This document shows, one piece after another, positions 31,163 to 39,021 of a stretch of DNA of 64,000 bases; the first letter of the stretch is position 1; each line of letters starts with the position of its first letter. Both the position numbers and the translations under genes were made by a program. The stretch is from Streptomyces spinosisporus (lineage in GTDB: Bacteria; Actinomycetota; Actinomycetes; Streptomycetales; Streptomycetaceae). The DNA is taken from positions 62,001 through 126,000 of the forward strand of contig NZ_JALDAX010000016.1 of the NCBI RefSeq assembly GCF_022698145.1, read 5' to 3'. The notes under the pieces were generated by a model. It was not told the origin of the DNA and did not search any database. It saw nothing but the letters and a program-made list of their open reading frames with translations.

Positions 31163-32614
31163 ATGACTGATCGCACTTGGCGGGGATATTGGTGGGAAGC
31201 TGCTACACCGGAAGTAAAGATACCCGGCATTTTGCGCTGCAACGAAGAAGGCGAAGTCAGGCTGGAACTCGTCGGCGGCTTCGACATCACTATTCGAAAA
31301 CCGCTCCCCGACGGGAACGGGTATTCCGTAAGTAGCGACACGCGCGACATACCGCTAATTCATGGGCTCTCGGGGAGCGAGAGGTTCACACTGTTGGACA
31401 ACAGCTGCCTTCACAGCAGCGGTCTTGGGTTCTTCGACGGTGACATTACTAGGCAAGATTGGTCCTCCATTCGCGCCCTACGTGGAGTGCACCTAGAAAG
31501 TCTCGACGCTCCAATATTTATTCGCGCTCATCTTCGGCTTGAGCGACTGCTCCACTGGTCGAACCAGTCAGCCTTCCGACTTTCTATGGAAATGAGGGAG
31601 GGGGAACTTCCTCGATCGAAGCAGGTAAATAGAGTGGAAGCGGAACCCGTAACTACGCGGCATAACGACATCGAAATATCACTGCGCCTGCTTACGAGAG
31701 ATTTTCAGTACGAAGATCAGATGATATCGAACGAGAGATCCCTTTCGGGAAAAGAGTCGGCAGTACTTACTTTTACCCCGCCCCATCCCGTTCCTTGTAA
31801 ACACTTCGATGAGGTTGAGAAGGATATGCAGGACCTGCTCACCCTCAGCACTTACGAGCCCTGTGGCGCTCTAAGTCGATCTCTCACCTATATGAAATCC
31901 GAGGATGAACCCAAAGAAGTTGAGGTAATCGGACGTCAGATCTACCGGACGCCCGGCCAGAAGAAGCGAAGCAGGGGTACTGACTCTCTGTTTACTCTAG
32001 CCGACATCGATTTCAAAGACTCCATTCCCAGATGGCTCGACTTGAAGGAGAAGGCCCGCACGGGGTGCAATATTCTGTTCGGCCTTAGGTACATCGAAAG
32101 AGGCTACGTCGGAACTCGCCTCCTAGGAGTCGCTACAGCAGCCGAAAGCATCCATGCAGCTCTCCGCTCAACCAGCACTCCCCTAACCAAGCAGGAATAT
32201 AAGCAGCTCAAGAATAAGATTCTTTCAGTCATATCTGACGAGCCCCAGCATCTGGTTGACTTCGTCAAGACGGGTCTGCGTAATAATCCTACCTATAACG
32301 AGCGCATGCTCGAACTAGCATCCATACCTGACAATGAAGCGGTCGAGACTCTCCTAGGTAATCGCGAGCATTGGGCCACGGCTCTAAAGAAGTCCAGGAA
32401 TGATCTAGCGCACGCGAACGAAAGATCTTCTCAAAGCGACGAGAGCTCTCAGGCTTTTCTGCTTATGGAAGTCACCTATGCGCTGCTCTGTCTAGTCCTG
32501 ATGTCAGAGCTAGGAGTTAGCCAGGAGGTGCAACGGCGGGCGGTTGAGATGAACTCAAGGATCAGTCACATCAGCCGTGAGTTCAAGAAAGAATTGTCAG
32601 CTCTTTCACGGTGA
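31163..32614 (+). CDS. ApeA-type HEPN anti-phage protein (probable)
   Basis: The 483-residue protein has an N-terminal beta-rich region (residues 1-35: WRGYWWEAATPEVKIPGILRC, then EVRLELVGGF). It resembles the ApeA N-terminal domain, where a WxxP...PGxL pattern is followed by LxLxG. The C-terminal helical region contains SRNDLAHAN, with R412 and H417 in the Rx4H motif of HEPN ribonucleases. ApeA is an abortive-infection type defence protein that cleaves RNA. Base composition is clearly more AT-rich than the neighbours and codons such as ATA and TTT are frequent, indicating foreign origin. Identification is by motif and pattern, not by search. Confidence 0.7.
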   Translation: MTDRTWRGYWWEAATPEVKIPGILRCNEEGEVRLELVGGFDITIRKPLPDGNGYSVSSDTRDIPLIHGLSGSERFTLLDNSCLHSSGLGFFDGDITRQDWSSIRALRGVHLESLDAPIFIRAHLRLERLLHWSNQSAFRLSMEMREGELPRSKQVNRVEAEPVTTRHNDIEISLRLLTRDFQYEDQMISNERSLSGKESAVLTFTPPHPVPCKHFDEVEKDMQDLLTLSTYEPCGALSRSLTYMKSEDEPKEVEVIGRQIYRTPGQKKRSRGTDSLFTLADIDFKDSIPRWLDLKEKARTGCNILFGLRYIERGYVGTRLLGVATAAESIHAALRSTSTPLTKQEYKQLKNKILSVISDEPQHLVDFVKTGLRNNPTYNERMLELASIPDNEAVETLLGNREHWATALKKSRNDLAHANERSSQSDESSQAFLLMEVTYALLCLVLMSELGVSQEVQRRAVEMNSRISHISREFKKELSALSR

Positions 32615-32848
32615 TGAGCCAGCACAGGACATAATGAGGCGTTGAGTATGCTCATCAGGTCGGTAGTTACTCAGCTCGCAGACCTGACGTGTGAGCGCCC
32701 TCCCGGGCCGCCCACGGTCTGTCGAAGGGCGCTCAAGGATGGCCATCGCCGACAGCTCTATCGGACACCTCAGCAGCAGGTCACCAGGTCAAGGTCCGGC
32801 TCGACGAGTGACAAGCAGCCGACGAGTGATCGCCGCTGGGCCGTCCCT
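32615..32848. other. Non-coding right end of the element
   Basis: Between the HEPN gene and the repeat I see no coding frame. CTGGGCCGTCC begins at 32836 and runs into a second overlapping CTGGGCCGTCC. The same double motif occurs at 21949-21971 near the other end, making these candidate integrase arm sites. Confidence 0.5.
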
Positions 32849-32974
32849 GGGCCGTCCGAGGCCGCTCAGCGGCGACGCATGACGACCACCAACGACAGGT
32901 GTCCCCGCTCACAGTCGCAGGTCACACCATTCGATCTGCGACACTGGTACAGCCATGCCAAAGCCCGGAGAACT
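32849..32974 (+). repeat. Right copy of the 126-bp imperfect direct repeat, including attR core
   Basis: It matches 21753-21878 without gaps. The 44-bp core (32931-32974) includes the rlmN start codon and the first codons. Because the core rebuilds the coding sequence, rlmN is kept intact after insertion, but its upstream DNA now comes from the element. Confidence 0.85.
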
Positions 32975-34061
32975 CACTTTCGTCGCCCCCCGCGGAGCCA
33001 AGAAGCCGCCGCGGCATCTTGCTGATCTCAGTCCTGCCGAGCGCAAGGAGGCTGTGGTCGAGGTCGGGGAGAAGGCGTTTCGTGCCAAGCAGCTGTCGCA
33101 GCACTACTTCGCGCGGTATGCGCACGACCCGGCGGAGTGGACCGACATTCCGGCCGGATCGCGCGGCAAGCTGCAGGAGGCGTTGCTGCCGGAGCTGATG
33201 TCGGTCGTGCGGCATCTGTCGACCGACCAGGGCACCACCCGCAAGACGCTGTGGCGGCTGTTCGACGGGACGCTCGTCGAGTCGGTGCTGATGCGGTATC
33301 CGGACCGGGTCACCATGTGCATCAGCTCGCAGGCCGGGTGCGGGATGAACTGTCCCTTCTGCGCCACCGGCCAGGCCGGCCTCGACCGGAATCTGTCCGC
33401 CGCCGAGATCGTGCATCAGATCGTGGACGGGATGCGCGCCCTGCGGGACGGGGAGGTGCCGGGCGGGCCCGCGCGGCTGTCCAACATCGTCTTCATGGGG
33501 ATGGGCGAGCCGCTCGCCAACTACAAGCGGGTCATCACGGCCATCCGCGCCCTCACCGATCCGGCCCCGGACGGGCTCGGGCTCTCACAGCGCGGGATCA
33601 CCGTCTCGACCGTCGGGCTCGTCCCGGCCATCCACCGGTTCGCCGACGAGGGCCTGAAGTGCCGGCTCGCGATCTCGCTGCACGCCCCCGACGACGAGCT
33701 GCGCGACACCCTCGTCCCGGTGAACACCCGGTGGAAGGTGCGCGAGGTCCTCGACGCCGGGTTCGAGTACGTCGAGAAGAGCGGGCGCAGGCTCAGCATC
33801 GAGTACGCACTGATCCGCGACATCAATGATCAGGCCTGGCGCGGGGACCGGCTCGGGCGGTTGCTCAAGGGCAAGCCCGTGCATGTCAATCTGATTCCGC
33901 TCAATCCGACGCCCGGATCGAAGTGGACCGCCTCGCGGCCCGAGGACGAGAAGGCCTTCGTCGAGGCGATCGCCGCGCACGGTGTGCCGGTGACCGTCCG
34001 GGACACCCGTGGGCAGGAGATCGACGGGGCCTGCGGTCAGCTCGCGGCCACCGAGCGGTAA
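32955..34061 (+). CDS. rlmN: Dual-specificity 23S rRNA/tRNA methyltransferase RlmN
   Basis: The 368-residue radical-SAM enzyme makes 2-methyladenosine at 23S rRNA position 2503 and at tRNA position 37. The cluster motif is CGMNCPFC (Cys ligands around residues 122-129). NIVFMGMGEPLANY, AISLHAPDDELRDTLVP and the C-terminal catalytic Cys in DGACGQL are all present. The start MPKPGELTFVAPRG lies within the att core. No ribosome binding site is visible upstream, so a leaderless or altered start is likely. Confidence 0.96.
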   Translation: MPKPGELTFVAPRGAKKPPRHLADLSPAERKEAVVEVGEKAFRAKQLSQHYFARYAHDPAEWTDIPAGSRGKLQEALLPELMSVVRHLSTDQGTTRKTLWRLFDGTLVESVLMRYPDRVTMCISSQAGCGMNCPFCATGQAGLDRNLSAAEIVHQIVDGMRALRDGEVPGGPARLSNIVFMGMGEPLANYKRVITAIRALTDPAPDGLGLSQRGITVSTVGLVPAIHRFADEGLKCRLAISLHAPDDELRDTLVPVNTRWKVREVLDAGFEYVEKSGRRLSIEYALIRDINDQAWRGDRLGRLLKGKPVHVNLIPLNPTPGSKWTASRPEDEKAFVEAIAAHGVPVTVRDTRGQEIDGACGQLAATER

Positions 34062-34115
34062 CCTGAGCCGGTAAGCACACCTGTACACATACGCCCGTAC
34101 ACACATCTGCATATT

Positions 34116-34206
34116 CCGACAGGGGAGCGCCACAGCGCTGAGAGTGCGGCAACCGGGCCGCAGACCCTCTGAACCTTGCCCAGGTCATTCTGGGTAGGAA
34201 GTTCGG
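34116..34206 (+). promoter_or_regulatory. TPP riboswitch (THI element)
   Basis: The conserved elements are in order: GGGGAGC (34122), CTGAGAGTGCGG (34138-34149), CCGCAGACCCTCTGAACCT and GTCATTCTGGGTAGGAAG. These form the pyrimidine and pyrophosphate sensor helices of the thiamine pyrophosphate aptamer. It precedes a thiamine transport operon, as expected. Binding of TPP would lower expression. Confidence 0.95.
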
Positions 34207-34225
34207 TGATCACTCAAGCTGTTGC

Positions 34226-34298
34226 GCCCTGCCCGGGAGCCGGTGGGATGTTCCGCCGCCCCGGGCAGGGCCGCGTCTCTTCCTGGTCAGCCAGGAGG
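34226..34298 (+). promoter_or_regulatory. Riboswitch expression platform: stem-loop and ribosome-site hairpin
   Basis: A perfect 12-bp stem, GCCCTGCCCGGG (34226-34237) with CCCGGGCAGGGC (34260-34271), follows the aptamer. Then CCTGG-TCAG-CCAGG (34282-34295) has its right arm overlapping AGGAGG (34293-34298) of thiB. The first could act as terminator and the second limits access to the ribosome binding site. Confidence 0.65.
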
Positions 34299-34304
34299 AA
34301 GTCA

Positions 34305-35381
34305 GTGCACAAGAAGGCATTCATGGCCGCTGCGGTCGGCCTCGGTCTGATCACGCTGTCCGCGTGCGGGTCGTCGTCCGGCGGCGAGAGCTCGGGCGAC
34401 TCCAAGACCGTCACCCTCGTCAGCCACGACTCGTGGGCCGTCTCGAAGAGCGTCCTCGCGGACTTCGAGAAGAGCTCCGGCTACAAGGTCCACGTCCTCA
34501 AGGACGGCGACGCGGGCCAGGCCGTCAACAAGGCGATCCTGACCAAGGACAACCCGCAGGGCGACGTCTTCTTCGGCGTCGACAACACCCTGCTCTCCCG
34601 GGCCCTCGACAACGGTCTCTTCCAGTCGTACGAGGCCAAGGGGCTCGATCAGGTTCGCTCCGAGTATCTGGTCGACCAGGACAGGCACCGCGTCACGCCC
34701 ATCGACTCCGGCGACATCTGCGTCAACTACGACAAGGCCTACTTCAGCAAGCACAAGCTGGCCCCGCCGCAGTCCTTCGACGACCTGGTCAAGCCGCAGT
34801 ACAAGAACCTCCTCGTCACCGAGAACGCCGCCACCTCCTCGCCCGGCCTCGGCTTCCTGCTCGGCACGGCCGCCAAGTACGGCGACGCCGGCTGGCAGGG
34901 CTACTGGAAGAAGCTCAAGGCGAACGGCGTGAAGGTCGTCGACGGCTGGGAGCAGGCCTACGACGAGGAGTTCTCCGGATCGGCAGGCGGCAAGAAGGCC
35001 AAGGGCGACCGGCCGCTCGTAGTCTCCTACGCCTCCTCGCCGCCCGCCGAGGTCATCTACGCCGACCCGAAGCCGAAGACGGCGCCGACCGGGACCTCGT
35101 ACGGCACCTGCTTCCGGCAGATCGAGTACGCGGGACTGCTCAGCAACGCCAAGAACAGCAAGGGCGGCAAGGCGCTCATCGACTTCCTGGTGACCAAGGA
35201 GTTCCAGGAGGACATGCCGCTGAACATGTTCGTCTACCCGGTGGTGAAGGGGGCCACGACCCCGGCCGAGTTCCAGAAGTTCGGGCAGCCCGCCAAGCAT
35301 CCGGAGCAGATGGCGCCGGACAGGATCGCCGACCACCGTGACCAGTGGGTCAAGTCGTGGACGTCACTCGTACTGAAGTAG
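34305..35381 (+). CDS. thiB: Thiamine ABC transporter substrate-binding lipoprotein
   Basis: The 358-residue exported lipoprotein has signal peptide MHKKAFMAAAVGLGLITLSAC, with the lipobox cysteine near residue 21. The mature part is a class II periplasmic-binding fold of the ThiB type (VTLVSHDSWAVSKSVLADFEKSSGY ... GDVFFGVDNTLLSRAL). The GTG at 34305 follows AGGAGG. The TPP riboswitch and adjacent permease and ATPase support thiamine or TPP uptake. Confidence 0.93.
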   Translation: MHKKAFMAAAVGLGLITLSACGSSSGGESSGDSKTVTLVSHDSWAVSKSVLADFEKSSGYKVHVLKDGDAGQAVNKAILTKDNPQGDVFFGVDNTLLSRALDNGLFQSYEAKGLDQVRSEYLVDQDRHRVTPIDSGDICVNYDKAYFSKHKLAPPQSFDDLVKPQYKNLLVTENAATSSPGLGFLLGTAAKYGDAGWQGYWKKLKANGVKVVDGWEQAYDEEFSGSAGGKKAKGDRPLVVSYASSPPAEVIYADPKPKTAPTGTSYGTCFRQIEYAGLLSNAKNSKGGKALIDFLVTKEFQEDMPLNMFVYPVVKGATTPAEFQKFGQPAKHPEQMAPDRIADHRDQWVKSWTSLVLK

Positions 35382-37042
35382 CCGCGGCCGAGGCGGCCCC
35401 GCGCAGGTCCCGGCGGGGGAGCGCGGCGCGGCTCGGCCTGATGGCCGTGCCCGTCGCGTTCTTCGCGGTGTTCTTCGCCTGGCCGGTGGCCGCGATCGTG
35501 GCGCGCGGGTTCAAGGCCGACGGAACCTGGCACTTCGGCCGGATCGCGGACGTCGTCACGCAGTCCGACATCCGGCACGTGCTGTGGTTCACCACGTGGC
35601 AGGCGCTCGCCTCCACGGCGCTCACGCTGCTGATCGCGCTCCCCGGCGCCTATGTCTTCGCGCGCTTCGACTTCCCCGGCAAGCAGGTCCTGCGGGCCGT
35701 CGTCACCGTCCCGTTCGTGCTGCCGACGGTGGTCGTCGGCACGGCGTTCCTGGCGCTCGTCGGGCGCGGGGGACTCCTCGACGAGCTGTGGGGCGTACGC
35801 CTGGACACCACCGTGTGGGCCATCCTGCTCGCGCATGTCTTCTTCAACTACGCCGTCGTCGTACGGACCGTCGGCGGCCTGTGGGCCCAGCTCGACCCGC
35901 GGCAGGAGGAGGCCGCGCGGATGCTGGGCGCCTCGCCGCTGCGGGCCTGGCGCAAGGTGACGCTGCCCGCGCTCGCGCCCGCCGTGGCCGCCGCCGCGCT
36001 CATGGTCTTCCTCTTCACCTTCACCTCCTTCGGCGTGGTGCAGATCCTCGGCGGACCGACCTTCTCCACCCTCGAAGTGGAGATCTACCGGCAGACGTCC
36101 GAGATCTTCGACCTGTCCACGGCCGCGGTGCTCACCGTCGTCCAGTTCGTGGCGGTCGGCGCGCTCCTCGCCGTGCACGCCTGGACCGTACGGCGGCGGG
36201 AGACCGCCCTGCGGCTGGTCGACGCCTCCGTGACGGCGCGGCGGCCGCGCGGGGCCCGCGAGTGGGGGCTGCTCGCCGGAGTCCTCGCCACCGTCGCCGT
36301 CCTGCTCGTGCTGCCGCTCGCCGTGCTGGTGCAACGGTCCCTGGACACGCCCGACTTCGGCTACTACCGGGCGCTGACCCACGAGGACGGCGGCACCTTC
36401 CTCGTCCCGCCGATCGAGGCGATCGGCAACTCGCTCCAGTACGCCGTCGCCGCCACCGCCGTCGCCGTGGTGATCGGCGGACTCGCCGCCGCGGCCCTCG
36501 CCCGCAGGGACGCCGGCCGGCTGGTGCGCGGCTTCGACGCGCTGCTGATGCTGCCGCTGGGCGTCTCGGCGGTGACGGTCGGCTTCGGGTTCCTGATCGC
36601 GCTGGACGAGCCGCCGCTGGACCTCAGGTCCTCCTGGATCCTCGTGCCGCTCGCGCAGGCCCTGGTGGGCGTCCCCTTCGTCGTACGGACCATGCTGCCG
36701 GTGCTGCGGGCCGTGGACGCGCGGCTGCGGGAGGCCGCGGCCGTGCTCGGGGCGTCGCCCTGGCGGGTGTGGCGCGAGGTCGATCTGCCGCTGGTGCGGC
36801 GGGCGTTGTTGGTCGCGGCCGGGTTCGCCTTCGCGGTGTCGCTCGGGGAGTTCGGAGCGACCGTGTTCATCGCGCGGCCCGACCGCCCGACGCTGCCGGT
36901 CGCGGTGGCGCGGCTGCTCGGCCGCCCCGGGGAGCTCAACTACGGCCAGGCGATGGCCCTTTCCACGATTCTGATGGTGGTGTGCGCGGTGGCGCTGCTG
37001 GTGCTGGAGCGGCTGCGCACCGACCGGACAGGGGAGTTCTAG
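35357..37042 (+). CDS. thiP: Thiamine ABC transporter permease
   Basis: The protein of about 561 residues is a fused double permease with two EAA loops (EEAARMLGASPLRAWRKVTLPAL and REAAAVLGASPWRVWREVDLPLV) and about twelve membrane segments. It forms the channel of the ThiBPQ importer. It overlaps thiB by 25 bases. The GTG at 35357 is used, while GTG 35345 four codons upstream is also possible. Fused permeases are normal for ThiP. Confidence 0.93.
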   Translation: MDVTRTEVAAAEAAPRRSRRGSAARLGLMAVPVAFFAVFFAWPVAAIVARGFKADGTWHFGRIADVVTQSDIRHVLWFTTWQALASTALTLLIALPGAYVFARFDFPGKQVLRAVVTVPFVLPTVVVGTAFLALVGRGGLLDELWGVRLDTTVWAILLAHVFFNYAVVVRTVGGLWAQLDPRQEEAARMLGASPLRAWRKVTLPALAPAVAAAALMVFLFTFTSFGVVQILGGPTFSTLEVEIYRQTSEIFDLSTAAVLTVVQFVAVGALLAVHAWTVRRRETALRLVDASVTARRPRGAREWGLLAGVLATVAVLLVLPLAVLVQRSLDTPDFGYYRALTHEDGGTFLVPPIEAIGNSLQYAVAATAVAVVIGGLAAAALARRDAGRLVRGFDALLMLPLGVSAVTVGFGFLIALDEPPLDLRSSWILVPLAQALVGVPFVVRTMLPVLRAVDARLREAAAVLGASPWRVWREVDLPLVRRALLVAAGFAFAVSLGEFGATVFIARPDRPTLPVAVARLLGRPGELNYGQAMALSTILMVVCAVALLVLERLRTDRTGEF

Positions 37043-38062
37043 ATGCTGGTGAGCCTGCAGGACGCCACGGTCCGCTTCGGCGGGCGGGCCGTGCTCGACG
37101 CCGTCGGTCTCGAGGTCGCCGAGCACGAGATCGTGTGCGTGCTCGGGCCCAGCGGCAGCGGGAAGTCGACGCTGCTGCGGGCGGTGGCCGGGCTGCAGCC
37201 CCTGGACGGCGGGCGGGTGTCGCTGGACGGGCGGAACCAGGCGGGCGTGCCCGCGCACCGGCGCGGGGTCGGCCTGATGTTCCAGGACCACCAGCTCTTC
37301 CCGCAGCGGGACGTGGGCGGCAACGTCGCCTTCGGGCTGCGGATGCACGGGGTCTCGCGGCGGCAACAGGACGAGCGCGTACGGGAGTTGCTGGAACTCG
37401 TCGGTCTCCCGGGCGCCGCGGGCCGGGCCGTCGCCTCGCTCTCCGGCGGTGAGCAGCAGCGGGTGGCGCTCGCGCGCGCTCTCGCTCCGCGCCCCCGGCT
37501 GCTGATGCTGGACGAGCCGCTGGGCCAGCTCGACCGTTCGCTGCGCGAGCGGCTCGTCGTCGAACTGAGGGAGCTTTTCGGCCAGTTGGGGACCACGGTC
37601 CTCGCCGTGACGCACGACCAGGGCGAGGCCTTCGCGCTCGCCGACCGGGTCGTGGTGATGCGGGACGGGCGGATCGCCCAGTCCGGTACGCCCCTTGAGG
37701 TGTGGCAGCGGCCGGCGGACGCGTTCGTCGCCCGGTTCCTCGGCTTCGACAATGTCGTCGAGGGCACGGTGGCGGGCCAGGCCGCCGACACCCCCTGGGG
37801 CAAGCTGCCGGTGCCCGAGAACGCCGCCCAGGGCACCCGCACACTCCTCGTGCGGCCCGCGGGCGTCCGCCTCGTGGAAGCCGGCGAGGGGCTGCCCTGC
37901 ACGGTGGCCGCACGCACCTTCAGAGGCACCCACGTCGCCGTACAGCTCCAGCCCGAGGACGCTCCCCGGCTGGAGGCCGCGTGCGCGCTGCAGGACGCGC
38001 CGGAGGCGGGCGAGAGGGTCGGCGTCGAGTTCGACGCGGCCGAAGTCGTCGTCCTGGACTGA
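37043..38062 (+). CDS. thiQ: Thiamine ABC transporter ATP-binding protein
   Basis: The 339-residue ATPase has Walker A GPSGSGKS, signature LSGGEQQRVALARAL, Walker B LLMLDEPLGQLD and H-loop VTHDQGEA. A C-terminal regulatory extension of about 100 residues is present (beta-rich, VRPAGVRLVEAGEG). It energises thiamine uptake with ThiB and ThiP. The ATG directly follows the thiP stop, so the three genes form one operon under the TPP riboswitch. Confidence 0.93.
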   Translation: MLVSLQDATVRFGGRAVLDAVGLEVAEHEIVCVLGPSGSGKSTLLRAVAGLQPLDGGRVSLDGRNQAGVPAHRRGVGLMFQDHQLFPQRDVGGNVAFGLRMHGVSRRQQDERVRELLELVGLPGAAGRAVASLSGGEQQRVALARALAPRPRLLMLDEPLGQLDRSLRERLVVELRELFGQLGTTVLAVTHDQGEAFALADRVVVMRDGRIAQSGTPLEVWQRPADAFVARFLGFDNVVEGTVAGQAADTPWGKLPVPENAAQGTRTLLVRPAGVRLVEAGEGLPCTVAARTFRGTHVAVQLQPEDAPRLEAACALQDAPEAGERVGVEFDAAEVVVLD

Positions 38063-38112
38063 GGGCTGCCTGAGGACTGCCTGAGGACCGTCTGCAGCCC
38101 TTGAGTACGACG

Positions 38113-38147
38113 GTGGCCCGTCCCCCGGGGATACGGGGACGGGCCAC
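38113..38147. terminator. Bidirectional terminator after thiQ
   Basis: A perfect 13-bp stem, GTGGCCCGTCCCC (38113-38125) with GGGGACGGGCCAC (38135-38147), lies between the convergent thiQ and LAETG-protein genes. Confidence 0.8.
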
Positions 38148-38170
38148 AGACGTACTGCTGTGTGCGGTGA

Positions 38171-38860
38171 TCAGCCCTTGTTGGCTGCTCCGCGACGGCG
38201 CATGCCGAAGAAGACGGCGCCGCCGCCGACCACGACCAGCGCGGCCGCGATACCGGCGATCATGCCGGTGTTGGAGTTCGCACCGGTCTCGGCGAGGTTC
38301 GAGTCACCGGCCGCCGGGGACGGGGCGTTGCTCGAGGTGTCCGCCGGGGCGGTGCTGCTCTCCGAGGCCGACGGCGTCGGAGCCGGAGACTCCTCGGCCG
38401 GCTTGGACTCCGACGGCGAGGGGCTCGCCGGCGGGGTCGACTCGTCCTTGGAGCAACCCTCGGACGGGGTCTTCAGGTTCGGCTTGATGTCCTCGTCGAC
38501 CAGCTTGCGGTTGCCGTTGCCGGCGGTGACGTGGACGCGGTACTCGGCGTTCGGCTTCCAGTCCTCGGCGAAGGTGATGGTGGTGCCTTCGCGAGAGCCC
38601 TTGACCTCCTGCTCGCCGACCTTCTGGACGTCCGCACCGTTGTTCTCGAGGAACACGGAGACGGTCGCCTTGGTGCCGGAGGCGTCGACATCGGTGACGG
38701 TGATGACGCCCTTGCTGCCGTCGCACTTGGCTTCGGCGGAGAACTCACTGATGTTGCAGGCGAGCGCGCTGCCCGCGGCACTCAGTGCGAGCGCGGAGGA
38801 AGCGGCGGCGACGCCAAGGATCTGCACGGAACGACGTGCGGTACGGCGGGATATGGACAC
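38171..38860 (-). CDS. LAETG-anchored cell-surface protein
   Basis: The 229-residue exported protein has a signal peptide (residues 1-35, ending SAGSALA-C) and a beta-rich extracellular domain with two cysteines (CNISEFSAEAKCDG). A Pro/Ser/Glu-rich stalk follows. The class E sortase signal is LAETG, with hydrophobic segment (NTGMIAGIAAALVVVGGGAVFFG) and basic tail RRRG. Streptomyces sortases E recognise LAxTG, as in chaplins. Its function is unknown. A near-consensus promoter lies upstream. Confidence 0.9.
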   Translation of the reverse strand: MSISRRTARRSVQILGVAAASSALALSAAGSALACNISEFSAEAKCDGSKGVITVTDVDASGTKATVSVFLENNGADVQKVGEQEVKGSREGTTITFAEDWKPNAEYRVHVTAGNGNRKLVDEDIKPNLKTPSEGCSKDESTPPASPSPSESKPAEESPAPTPSASESSTAPADTSSNAPSPAAGDSNLAETGANSNTGMIAGIAAALVVVGGGAVFFGMRRRGAANKG

Positions 38861-38957
38861 GTTTGCCCTTCACGGGGTGCGCAACTGCGGGGGGTTGACG
38901 TGGGAAGGTGAAACGTCTGTGGAGGCGAAGCCTCACTCTCCCCAGGAGACTCACAGG

Positions 38958-38985
38958 TCTATAAGCGTTCCATAAGGAGTGTCAA
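38958..38985 (-). promoter_or_regulatory. Near-consensus vegetative promoter for the LAETG gene
   Basis: On the minus strand TTGACA (38985-38980) and TATAGA (38963-38958) are separated by 16 bases. This is an unusually good match for a Streptomyces promoter of HrdB type. It lies about 100 bases before the start codon. Confidence 0.7.
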
Positions 38986-39021
38986 TGCGTAGGCGGGGTC
39001 CGCCCGTTGGCTTTTACAGTT

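Larger units (their letters stand above)
21835..32974. mobile_element. pSAM2-type integrative and conjugative element (AICE) inserted at rlmN
   Basis: The element is bounded by 44-bp direct repeats whose starts are 11,096 bases apart. It contains a tyrosine integrase with excisionase, a rolling-circle Rep, a single FtsK-like double-strand DNA translocase and small Spd-type membrane proteins. It also has a SCO3933-type regulator, an HTH regulator, a Nudix protein and cargo. This gene set defines actinomycete integrative and conjugative elements, which move as double-stranded DNA between mycelia. Insertion at a protein-coding 5' end rather than a tRNA gene is less usual. Confidence 0.9.

Noticed and set aside
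35234..37933. A long minus-strand frame across the thiamine transporter genes
   Set aside because: It is composed of Arg/His/Pro/Gln-rich sequence and lies antisense to thiB, thiP and thiQ, which have all expected motifs.
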